From Mesorhizobium sp. M3A.F.Ca.ET.080.04.2.1 (GTDB lineage Bacteria; Pseudomonadota; Alphaproteobacteria; Rhizobiales; Rhizobiaceae), in assembly GCF_003952525.1 (NCBI RefSeq), contig NZ_CP034451.1, forward strand, positions 2,046,001 to 2,110,000: DNA of 64,000 nucleotides. Reading direction: 5' to 3'. Of the stretch, positions 46,996 through 55,353 are shown in pieces. The notes below the pieces were generated by a model. It worked only from the letters and a program-made list of their open reading frames with translations, had not been told where the DNA came from and did no database searches. Numbering within the stretch: position 1 is the first letter of the stretch; the number at the start of each line of letters is the position of its first letter. The position numbers were made by a program, and so were the translations under genes.

Positions 46996-48512
46996 CAGCC
47001 TGCCTTCGCCAATCGATTGGCGCACCAGTCCTCGAAGGCCGCACGCTCCGGCGGCGAAAGATGCAGCCCGTGCTTGGTGCGGCGGTCCAGAATGTCGGCG
47101 GCGGTCGAAGCCCATTCGTGTTCGAGCAAATAGGCGGCCTCGCGTTCGAAGAAGTCCCTGCCGAACTGTCGCCCGAGGTCAGCGACGGAGCTGGCGGCGC
47201 CGACCAGGGCGCGGGTGCGCGTGCCGTAGAGGCGGCCATAATGCTTGAGCAGGGAGGCCGGCATCCACGGATAGTCGCGGCCAAGATCGCCGAGGAACTG
47301 TTCGAAGTCGGCGTTGGCAATATCGCCGCCGGGGAGATGCGCATCGGAAGTCCAGGCTTTGCCCATGTTCGGGAAGAAGGGCCGGATGCGATCCAGCGCG
47401 TGCTCGGCCAGCTTGCGAAACGTGGTGATCTTGCCGCCGAAGATCGACAGCAGCGGGGCATGGCCTTCCGGCGCGTCGAGTTCGAAGATGTAGTCGCGGG
47501 TCACTGCGCTTGGGTTGTCGGCATTGTCGTCATAGAGCGGCCGAACGCCGGAGAAGGAGTGAACGAGGTCGCCGCGCGAAAGCCCACGTTTGAAGTAGCG
47601 GTTGACGACCTTGATCAGGTAGTCGATCTCGCTGCCGTCCGCTTTGACGTCCTCGGGCCGCCCTTCGTAGGGAATGTCGGTGGTGCCGATCAGCGCCAGA
47701 TCGTTCTGGTAGGGATTGATGAAGATCACCCGCTTGTCGTCGTTCTGGACGAGATAGGCCTGCCGCCCTTCCCAGAATTTCGGCACGACGATGTGGCTGC
47801 CCTTGACCAGGCGAACATTGCGCTTGGAGTTCTGACCGGCGACACGGTTGACGACGTCGTTGACCCAAGGGCCGGCCGCATTGATCAGCGCCCGCGCCCG
47901 CACCATCGTCTTCACGCCGGTGCTCCCGTCGCGCATCTCGACGACCCACAGGCCGTTCTCGCGGCGGGCGGCGGTGCAGACAGTGCGGGTGAAGACCCTC
48001 GCCCCGCGTTCGGCTGCGTCGAGCGCGTTGAGGATCACCAGCCTGGCGTCGTCGACCCAGCAATCCGAATATTCGAAGCCCCGCTTGAAGGCATCCTTGA
48101 TCGGCGCGCCCTCCGGCGCCTTGCGAAGGTCGAGCGTGCGCGTGGCGGGCAGCCGCTTGCGGCCGCCGAGATGGTCGTAGAGGAACAGGCCGAGCCGCAC
48201 CAGCCAGGCCGGCCGATCGTCGGGACTGTGCGGCAGCACGAAGCGCATCGGCCAGATGATGTGCGGGGCGGATTCGAGCAGCACCTCGCGCTCGATCAGC
48301 GCCTCGCGGACCAGGCGGAACTCGTAATATTCGAGATAACGCAGGCCGCCATGGACCAGCTTTCCGGAGCGGGAACTGGTGCCTTCGGCAAGATCGTCCT
48401 TCTCGCACAGGATGACGGACAGGCCGCGGCCAGCCGCATCGCGGGCGATGCCGGCGCCGTTGACGCCGCCGCCGATGATGAAGAGGTCGACGATCTCGCT
48501 GCCGCCGGTCAT
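46995..48512 (-). CDS. FAD-dependent polyol-phosphate dehydrogenase, GlpD/EryB family
   Basis: Membrane-associated flavoprotein of 505 residues that oxidises glycerol-3-phosphate or a related polyol phosphate and passes electrons to quinone. FAD-binding FIIGGGVNGAGIARDAAGRG at the N-terminus, then TSSRSGKLVHGGLRYLE, ALINAAGPWVND, IGTTDIPYEG and the C-terminal GlpD cap. In Brucella-type erythritol loci the homologue EryB oxidises erythritol-4-phosphate; the neighbouring kinase and isomerase favour that kind of role here over plain glycerol use. The start ATG is at 48512; GGAG is about 10 bases upstream. Confidence 0.85.
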   Translation of the reverse strand: MTGGSEIVDLFIIGGGVNGAGIARDAAGRGLSVILCEKDDLAEGTSSRSGKLVHGGLRYLEYYEFRLVREALIEREVLLESAPHIIWPMRFVLPHSPDDRPAWLVRLGLFLYDHLGGRKRLPATRTLDLRKAPEGAPIKDAFKRGFEYSDCWVDDARLVILNALDAAERGARVFTRTVCTAARRENGLWVVEMRDGSTGVKTMVRARALINAAGPWVNDVVNRVAGQNSKRNVRLVKGSHIVVPKFWEGRQAYLVQNDDKRVIFINPYQNDLALIGTTDIPYEGRPEDVKADGSEIDYLIKVVNRYFKRGLSRGDLVHSFSGVRPLYDDNADNPSAVTRDYIFELDAPEGHAPLLSIFGGKITTFRKLAEHALDRIRPFFPNMGKAWTSDAHLPGGDIANADFEQFLGDLGRDYPWMPASLLKHYGRLYGTRTRALVGAASSVADLGRQFGRDFFEREAAYLLEHEWASTAADILDRRTKHGLHLSPPERAAFEDWCANRLAKAG

Positions 48513-48558
48513 GCGCGCTGATCTCCGATCCCGCTTCTTTGCATCATCGCGGCGGCCT

Positions 48559-49599
48559 TCAGCAGGGATTGACCGGCGGCAGGCCGGCAAGGAAGCGGCG
48601 CACCTCTTCGGCCGCCTGCTCGGCCGCATAGGTGACGGTGCGTACCGAAGCGCCCGCGATGTGCGGAGTGAGCGTCACGTTCGGCAGCTGCAGCAACGGC
48701 CAGTCGGCCGGCACCGGCTCGATGGCGAAGGTCTCCAGCATGGCGCTGGCGATCTGGCCGGAAAGCAACGCTTCGTAGAGCGCGTCGTAATCGACCAGCG
48801 GCCCCCGCGCCGTGTTGATGAAGATCGCGCCGGGCTTCATCCTGGCAATTGTTTGCTTGTTGATCAGGCCCCTCGTCTCATCGGTCACCCGGGGATGGAT
48901 CGTCACCACATCGGAACGGGCAAGGAGGTCGTCCAGCGCGACCAATTCCACCCCCGCGTTGCGGTCTTCCGCGCTCAATTGCACATAGGGATCGCAGACC
49001 AGGATTCGGCAACCGAAGGCGCGCAGCAGGCGCACCACCTTGGTGCCGATATTGCCATAGCCAACGACGCCGACGGTCATTTCGCTGAGCTCGCGGCCGG
49101 TGCGGTCGGCACGGTAGAGATCGCCGCGCCACTCGCCCTTGCGCAGGGCCTCGTGACCGACGCGGATCAGGCGCGTTTCGGCCAGGATGGCGCCGATCGT
49201 GAATTCGGCGACGGCGCTGGCGTTGCGGCCGGGGACATTGACGACCCGGATGCCATGGGCCCGGGCGGCAGCCATGTCGATATTGATCGGACCGCCGCGC
49301 GAAACCGCCACTAGCTTCAGTGCCGGCAGGCGCCGCATCATGCCTTCCGACAGTGGCGCAAGCTGGGTGACCAGGATCTCGGCATCGCCGATGAAGCCGA
49401 CCACCTCGTCCGGATGGCCGAAATACTCCTTGATCTTGTCGAGACCGAGCGCCGGATTGCCGAACTCCATCGGTTGGTCGGGCCAGGCGGTTTCGAGGGT
49501 GCGGATGTCGAGGCTGTCGCCGCACGCCTTCTCGATCTGAGACCGGAACACATCCGGGAGCATGAAACGGTCGCCGATGATCGCAATCTTTCTGTGCAT
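48559..49599 (-). CDS. D-isomer-specific 2-hydroxyacid dehydrogenase family protein
   Basis: Cytoplasmic NAD(P)-dependent oxidoreductase of 346 residues. The Rossmann loop is VGVVGYGNIGTKVVRLL (about 160), the substrate Arg is in VTDETRGLI, the catalytic Glu in TFAIEPVP and the catalytic His in LTPHIAGAS, so the active site is complete. The ATG at 49599 is 8 bases after the kinase stop. In the operon it probably reduces or oxidises a hydroxy acid or keto acid branching from polyol breakdown; the substrate is unknown. Confidence 0.85.
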   Translation of the reverse strand: MHRKIAIIGDRFMLPDVFRSQIEKACGDSLDIRTLETAWPDQPMEFGNPALGLDKIKEYFGHPDEVVGFIGDAEILVTQLAPLSEGMMRRLPALKLVAVSRGGPINIDMAAARAHGIRVVNVPGRNASAVAEFTIGAILAETRLIRVGHEALRKGEWRGDLYRADRTGRELSEMTVGVVGYGNIGTKVVRLLRAFGCRILVCDPYVQLSAEDRNAGVELVALDDLLARSDVVTIHPRVTDETRGLINKQTIARMKPGAIFINTARGPLVDYDALYEALLSGQIASAMLETFAIEPVPADWPLLQLPNVTLTPHIAGASVRTVTYAAEQAAEEVRRFLAGLPPVNPC

Positions 49600-49607
49600 G
49601 CCAGTTC

Positions 49608-51161
49608 TCAATTCACTTTCGATGCGGCCATCGACCGCCAGACCGGACGCAGCGCCTCATGTGCCATTGCGTAGGAGGGAGCCATGGCTTCGTATATGGC
49701 GGCGAGCTCCCGGTCGCTGGGCTCGGCCTGGCCAAGCAGCGGTGTCACCCATTCGCCGACGCAGTCGTCCATCGACGGATAGAGGCCGACGCAGACCGCG
49801 GCGATCATCGCCGCGCCAGCCGCCCCCGCCTCCTCGCGCGCGCTGATGCGAATGTCGGCGCCCACGGCAGCGCCCAGAATCCGGCGCAGCGCCGGGCTGC
49901 GGGCCGCGCCGCCGGTAAGCCGGACCTCCCGCGGTAGCGGACCCATGGCGGCGTAGCAATCGCGCGCCGCGAAGGCGAGGCCCTCGAAGACCGCGCGCAC
50001 CATGTCGGCATAGCCGTGCCGCGAAGAAATGCCGACGAAGCCGGCCCTGGCATTGGCGTCGACAAACGGCCCCCGCTCGCCGGCCTCCGAGACATAGGGC
50101 TGATAGATCAGCGATGCCGGCTGTGACGAGGCGATCCATTGTTCGACCAGCGCGATCATCTCGCCGTTCGAGCGCGTGATGCCTTGCGAGGCAAGGATGC
50201 CGGAGGCGAGGCCGAGCACCCAATCGATGTTGAGGGTCGCCGCCATGTTCGACTGCATCTGGGCGAAGACGCCGGGCGCCGGCATGGTCATCGTGTAGCC
50301 GGTCTTGGCTTCGTTGAGCAGCACCTCGGCCGGCGTCTCGGCCAGCCGCATATGCATGCCGGTGGAACCGATGATCGAGCAGCCCGGCTTGCGCTGGCGG
50401 TCGAACAGGCCGGCGCCGAGCGCCGTGCAGACGACGTCGACATAGGCGAGCACGACCGGCGTGCCGGCAGTGAGCCCCGTCGCTTCGGCAGCCTCCTGCG
50501 AAAGACTGGCGCTCTGCCTGGTGCCGTCGACGATCGGCGGCAGCAGATGCCTGAGGTCTGCCAAGCCCAGCACCTCGAGCACGTCATCGTCATACTCGCG
50601 GGTGCGAAAATCGCCGAAGGTGAAGGTGCTTTCGGAAGGATCAGTGGCGCGCTCGCCGGTCAGGCGAAAATAGAGCCAGTCCTTGCAGTGGAACGCAGTC
50701 GCCGCCTGGCCGAGCACGCCCGGCATGTTGCGTTTCATGAACACGAACTGCGAGCCCTGCTGACAGGCAGCGAGGCCGCTGCCGGTCCTCTCGAAGCGCA
50801 GCCGGTCTTCGGGCCTGGCGCGGATCTCGTCGACGATGCTGGCCGCACGCGCGTCGAGCCATAGCCAGCCTTTTGCAACCGGTTCGCCCCGCTTGTCGAT
50901 CAGCCATGTGCCGTCGCCCTGCCCTGTCACCGAAATGGCGATGACGCGCTCGGCGAGGTTGGGCACCTTCTCAGCCATCTGGCGCAAGGTGGTGGCTGTA
51001 TCGGTCCATGTGCGCGCCAGATCCTGCTCGGCGCCGCCGCCCGGCAAGGTTTCGTATCGGTTCGGAAGCGCCGCGGCCGCGATCTGGCGGCCCGCCGTAT
51101 CGAAAGCGACGGACTTGATGACAGACGTGCCGGCGTCGATGCCGATCAGCACATCCCGCAT
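49608..51161 (-). CDS. FGGY carbohydrate kinase, erythritol kinase (EryA)-like
   Basis: Cytoplasmic sugar or polyol kinase of 517 residues. It opens VLIGIDAGTSVIKSVAFD, has VTGQGDGTWLID, ACQQGSQFVFMK, IIGSTGMHMRLAE and the adenosine motif LTGGAARSPALRRIL. Length and the GIDAGTSVIK and GQGDGTW motifs resemble, from memory, EryA of Brucella and Sinorhizobium, which makes L-erythritol-4-phosphate. The start overlaps the ATPase stop (TGATG). It should trap the imported polyol as its phosphate for the GlpD/EryB-like enzyme. Confidence 0.78.
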   Translation of the reverse strand: MRDVLIGIDAGTSVIKSVAFDTAGRQIAAAALPNRYETLPGGGAEQDLARTWTDTATTLRQMAEKVPNLAERVIAISVTGQGDGTWLIDKRGEPVAKGWLWLDARAASIVDEIRARPEDRLRFERTGSGLAACQQGSQFVFMKRNMPGVLGQAATAFHCKDWLYFRLTGERATDPSESTFTFGDFRTREYDDDVLEVLGLADLRHLLPPIVDGTRQSASLSQEAAEATGLTAGTPVVLAYVDVVCTALGAGLFDRQRKPGCSIIGSTGMHMRLAETPAEVLLNEAKTGYTMTMPAPGVFAQMQSNMAATLNIDWVLGLASGILASQGITRSNGEMIALVEQWIASSQPASLIYQPYVSEAGERGPFVDANARAGFVGISSRHGYADMVRAVFEGLAFAARDCYAAMGPLPREVRLTGGAARSPALRRILGAAVGADIRISAREEAGAAGAAMIAAVCVGLYPSMDDCVGEWVTPLLGQAEPSDRELAAIYEAMAPSYAMAHEALRPVWRSMAASKVN

Positions 51162-52285
51162 CAGGCGAGCTCCATGCCGTGCGCAATGGCGTTGCCGCTC
51201 GCCTGGTCGAAAACGTGCAGATTGGCCGGGTCGATGCTGACCTTGATCGGCTCGCCCAGTTCCAGGCGCGTGCGGTCATGCTCCACCAGAACCAGCGAGC
51301 CGCCGGCGAAATCGGCCGCGATGTGCGTCTGGTCGCCCAACCATTGATTGGCAGAGACGGTGGCCGGAACGCCGTCCTTGGAACGGCGGACCGCATAGGG
51401 CCTGACTCCGATGACGACTCGTTCCCGGCTCAGAAGCAGGTCGCGCACCGGCGCGCTGAAGGCATCCTGGTCGTAGTCGAGCGAGAGGCCGTCGGGGAGC
51501 CGCAGATTGACCTTGCCGGCGGCGCTTCCGACAAATGCTTCGAATACATTCATCGGCGGCTCGCCGACAAAGGTGCCGGTGAACAGGTTCGCCGGCCGTT
51601 CCTTGATCCTTTGTGGCGTGTCGAACTGCTGCAGCACGCCACCCTCCATCACCGCGATGCGATCGGCCAGAGCGTTGGCCTCGGTCTGGTCGTGGGTGAC
51701 CAGGATCGCGGTCAGGCCGCGCTCCTTGATGAAATGCTTGATGCGGCCACGCAGGACGGCGCGCAGCTGCGGCTCGAGCTGGCCCATCGGTTCGTCGAGG
51801 AGATGCAGATCGGCATTGCGGATCAACGCCCTGCCGAGGCTGGCGCGTTGCTGCTGGCCGCCCGAGATGGAGCTTGGATAGCGGTCGAGAATGTCCTCGA
51901 TCTCGAGCAGCTTGGCGATGTTGGCGACCTTGGCTTCGACGTCGCCCTTGTGCAGCCTGGAGGCCTTCAGGGCGAAGGCCATGTTCTCGCGCACGGTGAG
52001 CGGCGGATAGAGCGAATAGCCCTCGAAGGCCATCGCCACATTGCGCCTCACCGGCGCCAGCATGTGCACCTTGCGGCCGGCCACCGAAATCTCGCCGCGC
52101 GAGACCTCCTCGAAGCCGGCGATCATGCGCAAAGTCGAAGTCTTGCCACAGCCCGAGGAGCCCAGCAGCGCCACGATCTCGCCCTTGGCGATCTCGATCG
52201 TCAGGTTCTTCACCGCATGCACGCCGCGATCGATCGGGCCATAGAACTTGTCGACACCGGAAATGCTGAGGGCACTGGTGCTCAT
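51161..52285 (-). CDS. CUT1-type ABC importer ATPase with altered Q-loop
   Basis: MalK/UgpC-like ATPase of 374 residues on the inner face of the membrane. Walker A GSSGCGKTS, signature SISGGQQQR, Walker B LHLLDEP and H-loop LVTHD are present, with a C-terminal TOBE domain. The Q-loop reads FEGYSLYPP, with Glu where nearly all relatives have Gln, and the D-loop is GQLEPQLR rather than SNLDAKLR. With the second ATPase gene (4-base overlap), it forms an unequal pair, as in the rhizobial glycerol importer GlpST. Confidence 0.87.
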   Translation of the reverse strand: MSTSALSISGVDKFYGPIDRGVHAVKNLTIEIAKGEIVALLGSSGCGKTSTLRMIAGFEEVSRGEISVAGRKVHMLAPVRRNVAMAFEGYSLYPPLTVRENMAFALKASRLHKGDVEAKVANIAKLLEIEDILDRYPSSISGGQQQRASLGRALIRNADLHLLDEPMGQLEPQLRAVLRGRIKHFIKERGLTAILVTHDQTEANALADRIAVMEGGVLQQFDTPQRIKERPANLFTGTFVGEPPMNVFEAFVGSAAGKVNLRLPDGLSLDYDQDAFSAPVRDLLLSRERVVIGVRPYAVRRSKDGVPATVSANQWLGDQTHIAADFAGGSLVLVEHDRTRLELGEPIKVSIDPANLHVFDQASGNAIAHGMELA

Positions 52286-53400
52286 GCCGCTTCTCCGTTG
52301 CGCAGATTGACGACGTTCTTCGAGCCGATGCGCTCGCCGTTCGCGTGGTCGAAGAGCAGCGCGCTCTTGGCATCGACGGCGATATGGGTCTTGCCGCCGC
52401 TGTGCCCCGGTGTGCCGGCCGGCCGCGAGACGAGGATTTCGCGGCCGCGCACGGTGCGAACCAGCGTGACGATCTTCTCATTGAGCGGCGTCTCGGCCTC
52501 GACCGTTACCGGAATGGCGCCCGGTTCGCGCTCGCCAGCGAAATGCAGCGCCTCGGGCCGCAGGCCGATGATGCAGTCACGACCGATCGCCGCCTCGGGC
52601 GCGCCCGCCAGATGCACCTGCACATTCGACAGCCCGATATAGATGCCCTTGCCATCGCGCTGCGGCTTGACGTCGAGCAGATTGATGGTCGGATCGCCGA
52701 ACAGCCGTGCGATCTCGATATTGGCAGGCTCGCGGTAGATCTGCTCGGGCGTGCCGAGCTGCATGACCACGCCTTGCGACATGACGGCAATGCGGTCGCC
52801 GAGCGCCATCGCCTCCTTGTAGTCCTGGGTAACGTAGATGACGGTCGCGCCGCGGTCGGCGAGCAGCCGCGGCAGCTCCAGGCGCATCTCGAAACGCAGC
52901 TTGGCATCGACGTTGCGCAGCGGATCGTCGAGCAGGAGCAGCGGCGGCGAGCCGACCAGCGCACGGGCAAGCGCGGTCCGCTGTTTCTGCCCGTTGGACA
53001 GCGCGCGCGGCTTGTGGGAGAGCACATGGCCGATCTTCAGCAGCTTGGCGACGCTTTCAACACCGGTTTTGATGGAGCTTTCGGACGTGCGCTTGGCCTC
53101 GAGCGGCGTGGCGATGTTCCCGAAGGCGCTCATATGGGGAAACAGCGCGAAGTTCTGAAAGGCCATGCCGACGCCGCGGAATTCGGCATCGACATCGGTC
53201 ATGTCCTCGCCGCCGATGAGGATCTTGCCCTCGTCCGGGTCGACAACGCCGGCGACAAGGCGCAGAAGCACGGTCTTGCCGGCGCCGGAGGGTCCGAACA
53301 GGACCAGCGTCTCGCCATCGGCCACGGTCAGTGACAGGTTGTCGAGGACCGTCTGGCTCTTGTAGCGCTTGACGATATTTTTGAGCTCGAGGCTGGCCAT
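52282..53400 (-). CDS. CUT1-type ABC importer ATPase with altered signature motif
   Basis: MalK/UgpC-like ATPase of 372 residues. Walker A GPSGAGKTV, Q-loop FQNFALFPH, Walker B LLLLDDPL, H-loop YVTQDY (Gln where His is usual) and a TOBE domain (IIGLRPEAL). The signature reads LSNGQKQR, Asn replacing the second-position Gly of LSGGQ. Combined with the partner's changed Q-loop, this suggests one normal and one weak ATP site in the dimer. The ATG at 53400 with AGGG upstream starts the domain exactly; the open frame beyond it is not coding. Confidence 0.87.
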   Translation of the reverse strand: MASLELKNIVKRYKSQTVLDNLSLTVADGETLVLFGPSGAGKTVLLRLVAGVVDPDEGKILIGGEDMTDVDAEFRGVGMAFQNFALFPHMSAFGNIATPLEAKRTSESSIKTGVESVAKLLKIGHVLSHKPRALSNGQKQRTALARALVGSPPLLLLDDPLRNVDAKLRFEMRLELPRLLADRGATVIYVTQDYKEAMALGDRIAVMSQGVVMQLGTPEQIYREPANIEIARLFGDPTINLLDVKPQRDGKGIYIGLSNVQVHLAGAPEAAIGRDCIIGLRPEALHFAGEREPGAIPVTVEAETPLNEKIVTLVRTVRGREILVSRPAGTPGHSGGKTHIAVDAKSALLFDHANGERIGSKNVVNLRNGEAA

Positions 53401-53405
53401 CCGAA

Positions 53406-54263
53406 CTACCCTTTCACAGCACCGAGCGACAGACCTTCGACGAGATAGCGTTGCGCATAGAGCGCCAGCGCCAGCGTCGGCGTGATCGACAGGACGATCG
53501 CCGCCGAGATCTGGCCGTACTGGATGCCCGAAGAGGTGATGAAGGCGAGCGCGCCGACCGTCACCGGCTGCTTGTCGGCGGAGGCGAGCACCAGCGCGAA
53601 GACGAAATTGTTCCAGGCAAAGATGAAGGCGAGCAGGCCGGCAGCCGCGATGCCTGGCCCGGCAAGCGGCAGCGCGATCTTGCGGAAGGTGGCGAACCAG
53701 GAATGGCCGGCGATGCGGTAGGCGTATTCGATGTCGGCCGGGATGTCCTCGAAATAGCCGCGCACGATCCACAGGATGAGCGGCAGGCAGATCAGCTGGT
53801 AGACCCAGATCAGCCCGATATAGGTGTTGGCCAGCCCCAGCTTCTGGAAATAGAGGGTAAGAGGCAGAAGCACCAACAGCGCCGGCGCGAAGCGGAACGA
53901 CAGCAGCGTGAAGGCGATGTCTTCAGAGCCGCGGAACTTATGGCGGGCAAACGCATAGGCAGCCGGCACGCCGAGCAGCAATGAGAGCGCGACAGAGGTC
54001 ACCGACAGGAACACCGAGTTCCACAGGTTGCGCATGAAGGCGATGTCGAGCGTGCCGGCGGCGGTGACCAGCTTGCCGGTGATCAGCGCCGTGTAGTTGG
54101 CGAGCGTCGGCTCGAAGACCAGCTGCGGCGGGATGCGCAGAATCGTCTCGTTGGTCTGGAACGACATCATGAAGATCCAGGCGATCGGAAACATGAAGAA
54201 GACCACGACCAGGGTTAGTGCTGCGCCGCGCAGGACACGTTCGAGAAGCGAGGTGTGTTCCAT
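53406..54263 (-). CDS. ABC sugar/polyol permease, MalG type
   Basis: Inner-membrane permease of 285 residues with six hydrophobic segments. The EAA-loop region EYAYRIAGHSWFATFRKIALP carries the conserved Gly that docks the ATPase. It ends SLGAVKG, typical of MalG-like CUT1 permeases. It sits between the second permease and the ATPases with gaps under 10 bases. Confidence 0.9.
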   Translation of the reverse strand: MEHTSLLERVLRGAALTLVVVFFMFPIAWIFMMSFQTNETILRIPPQLVFEPTLANYTALITGKLVTAAGTLDIAFMRNLWNSVFLSVTSVALSLLLGVPAAYAFARHKFRGSEDIAFTLLSFRFAPALLVLLPLTLYFQKLGLANTYIGLIWVYQLICLPLILWIVRGYFEDIPADIEYAYRIAGHSWFATFRKIALPLAGPGIAAAGLLAFIFAWNNFVFALVLASADKQPVTVGALAFITSSGIQYGQISAAIVLSITPTLALALYAQRYLVEGLSLGAVKG

Positions 54264-54272
54264 CCCGGGCTC

Positions 54273-55196
54273 CTATGACAGGCCGCGCGCGCGTTCGCGC
54301 AGCCTGAGCCAGTTCTTGATGAAGATGTTGGATAGGAAATAGGTGATCGCCCACAGGATGATCATCAGCGCCGCTGAGCGGCCGACATTGGTCGACTGGA
54401 AGAAGTTCAGATAGGCCTCGACCTGGAAGACGGTCAGCGTGTCGCCGGGCCCGCCTTGGGTCATGGCGTAGATGATGTCGAACTGCTGGATGGAATCGAG
54501 CAGGCGGAACAGCGTCGCCGTCAGGATGTAAGGCGTCAGCATCGGCAAGGTGATGCGGAAGAAGACGAAGCTCCTCGGCACCCCGTCGAGCGCCGCCGCC
54601 TCGAAAGGCTGCGTCGGCAGGCTGCGCAGGCCGGCAAGCAGCAGGATCATGATGAAGGGGGTGTAGACCCAGATGTCGACAAGCACGACGGTGAGCAGCG
54701 CCGTGGAGGGCGAGGACGCCCAGCGGAAATCCTGCAGGCCGACGAGGCTGGCGAGATAGCTCAGCACGCCGAAGCCCGGATTGGTCATCAGCTTCCACAT
54801 CAGCGCGGCGAGCGCCGGCGCCGTCATCAGCGGCATCAAGAGCATGATCGAGATGAAATTGTTCAGCGTCGTGCGCTTCTGCAGCAGCATGGCGATGCCG
54901 AGGCCGAGCAGCAGCTCCAGCCCGACGGTGATGCCGGCATAAAGCAGCGATATCTCCAGCGTGTTCCAGAATTTCGGATCGGTGAAGAAGGAGATGTAAT
55001 TGTCGCCCCAATTGAACTGGCGCGCCCAGGGCTGGCTCAGCCGATAGCGCTGGAAGGAATAGACTACGGAAGTCAGGAACGGGATCAGGATGCCGATGCA
55101 GACCAGCAAGGCCGGCAGGCTCAGGAGATAGGGCAACACCCTCTTGCTGATCCTGAAGCCGGAGGGCCTGGTTTTGTGCATGGTGGCCGCGGTCAT
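54273..55196 (-). CDS. ABC sugar/polyol permease, MalF type
   Basis: Inner-membrane permease of 307 residues with six hydrophobic segments. The EAA loop EAAALDGVPRSFVFFRITLP is canonical. It begins RISKRVLPYLLSLPALLVCIG after a short basic cytoplasmic end. It pairs with the MalG-type permease 9 bases downstream to form the transport channel. Confidence 0.9.
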   Translation of the reverse strand: MTAATMHKTRPSGFRISKRVLPYLLSLPALLVCIGILIPFLTSVVYSFQRYRLSQPWARQFNWGDNYISFFTDPKFWNTLEISLLYAGITVGLELLLGLGIAMLLQKRTTLNNFISIMLLMPLMTAPALAALMWKLMTNPGFGVLSYLASLVGLQDFRWASSPSTALLTVVLVDIWVYTPFIMILLLAGLRSLPTQPFEAAALDGVPRSFVFFRITLPMLTPYILTATLFRLLDSIQQFDIIYAMTQGGPGDTLTVFQVEAYLNFFQSTNVGRSAALMIILWAITYFLSNIFIKNWLRLRERARGLS

Positions 55197-55353
55197 CGCG
55201 CTGTTCCGTCAATCCTGTGCTACCGCCTGCCGGCCGCCCAGGGAGCAAGGCGGCCGGTGGGGCGAGGTGGCGATGCCGGATCTTGGCACCGCGTCGCGAA
55301 GTTGTCCTCAATTCCGGGCTGGCCCGCGCGAGGCGGACCAGCCCTGTCAACCG

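Noticed and set aside
46629..48521. 630-codon plus-strand frame
   Set aside because: Antisense to the GlpD/EryB-like gene; an effect of GC-rich codon use, with no recognisable domain.
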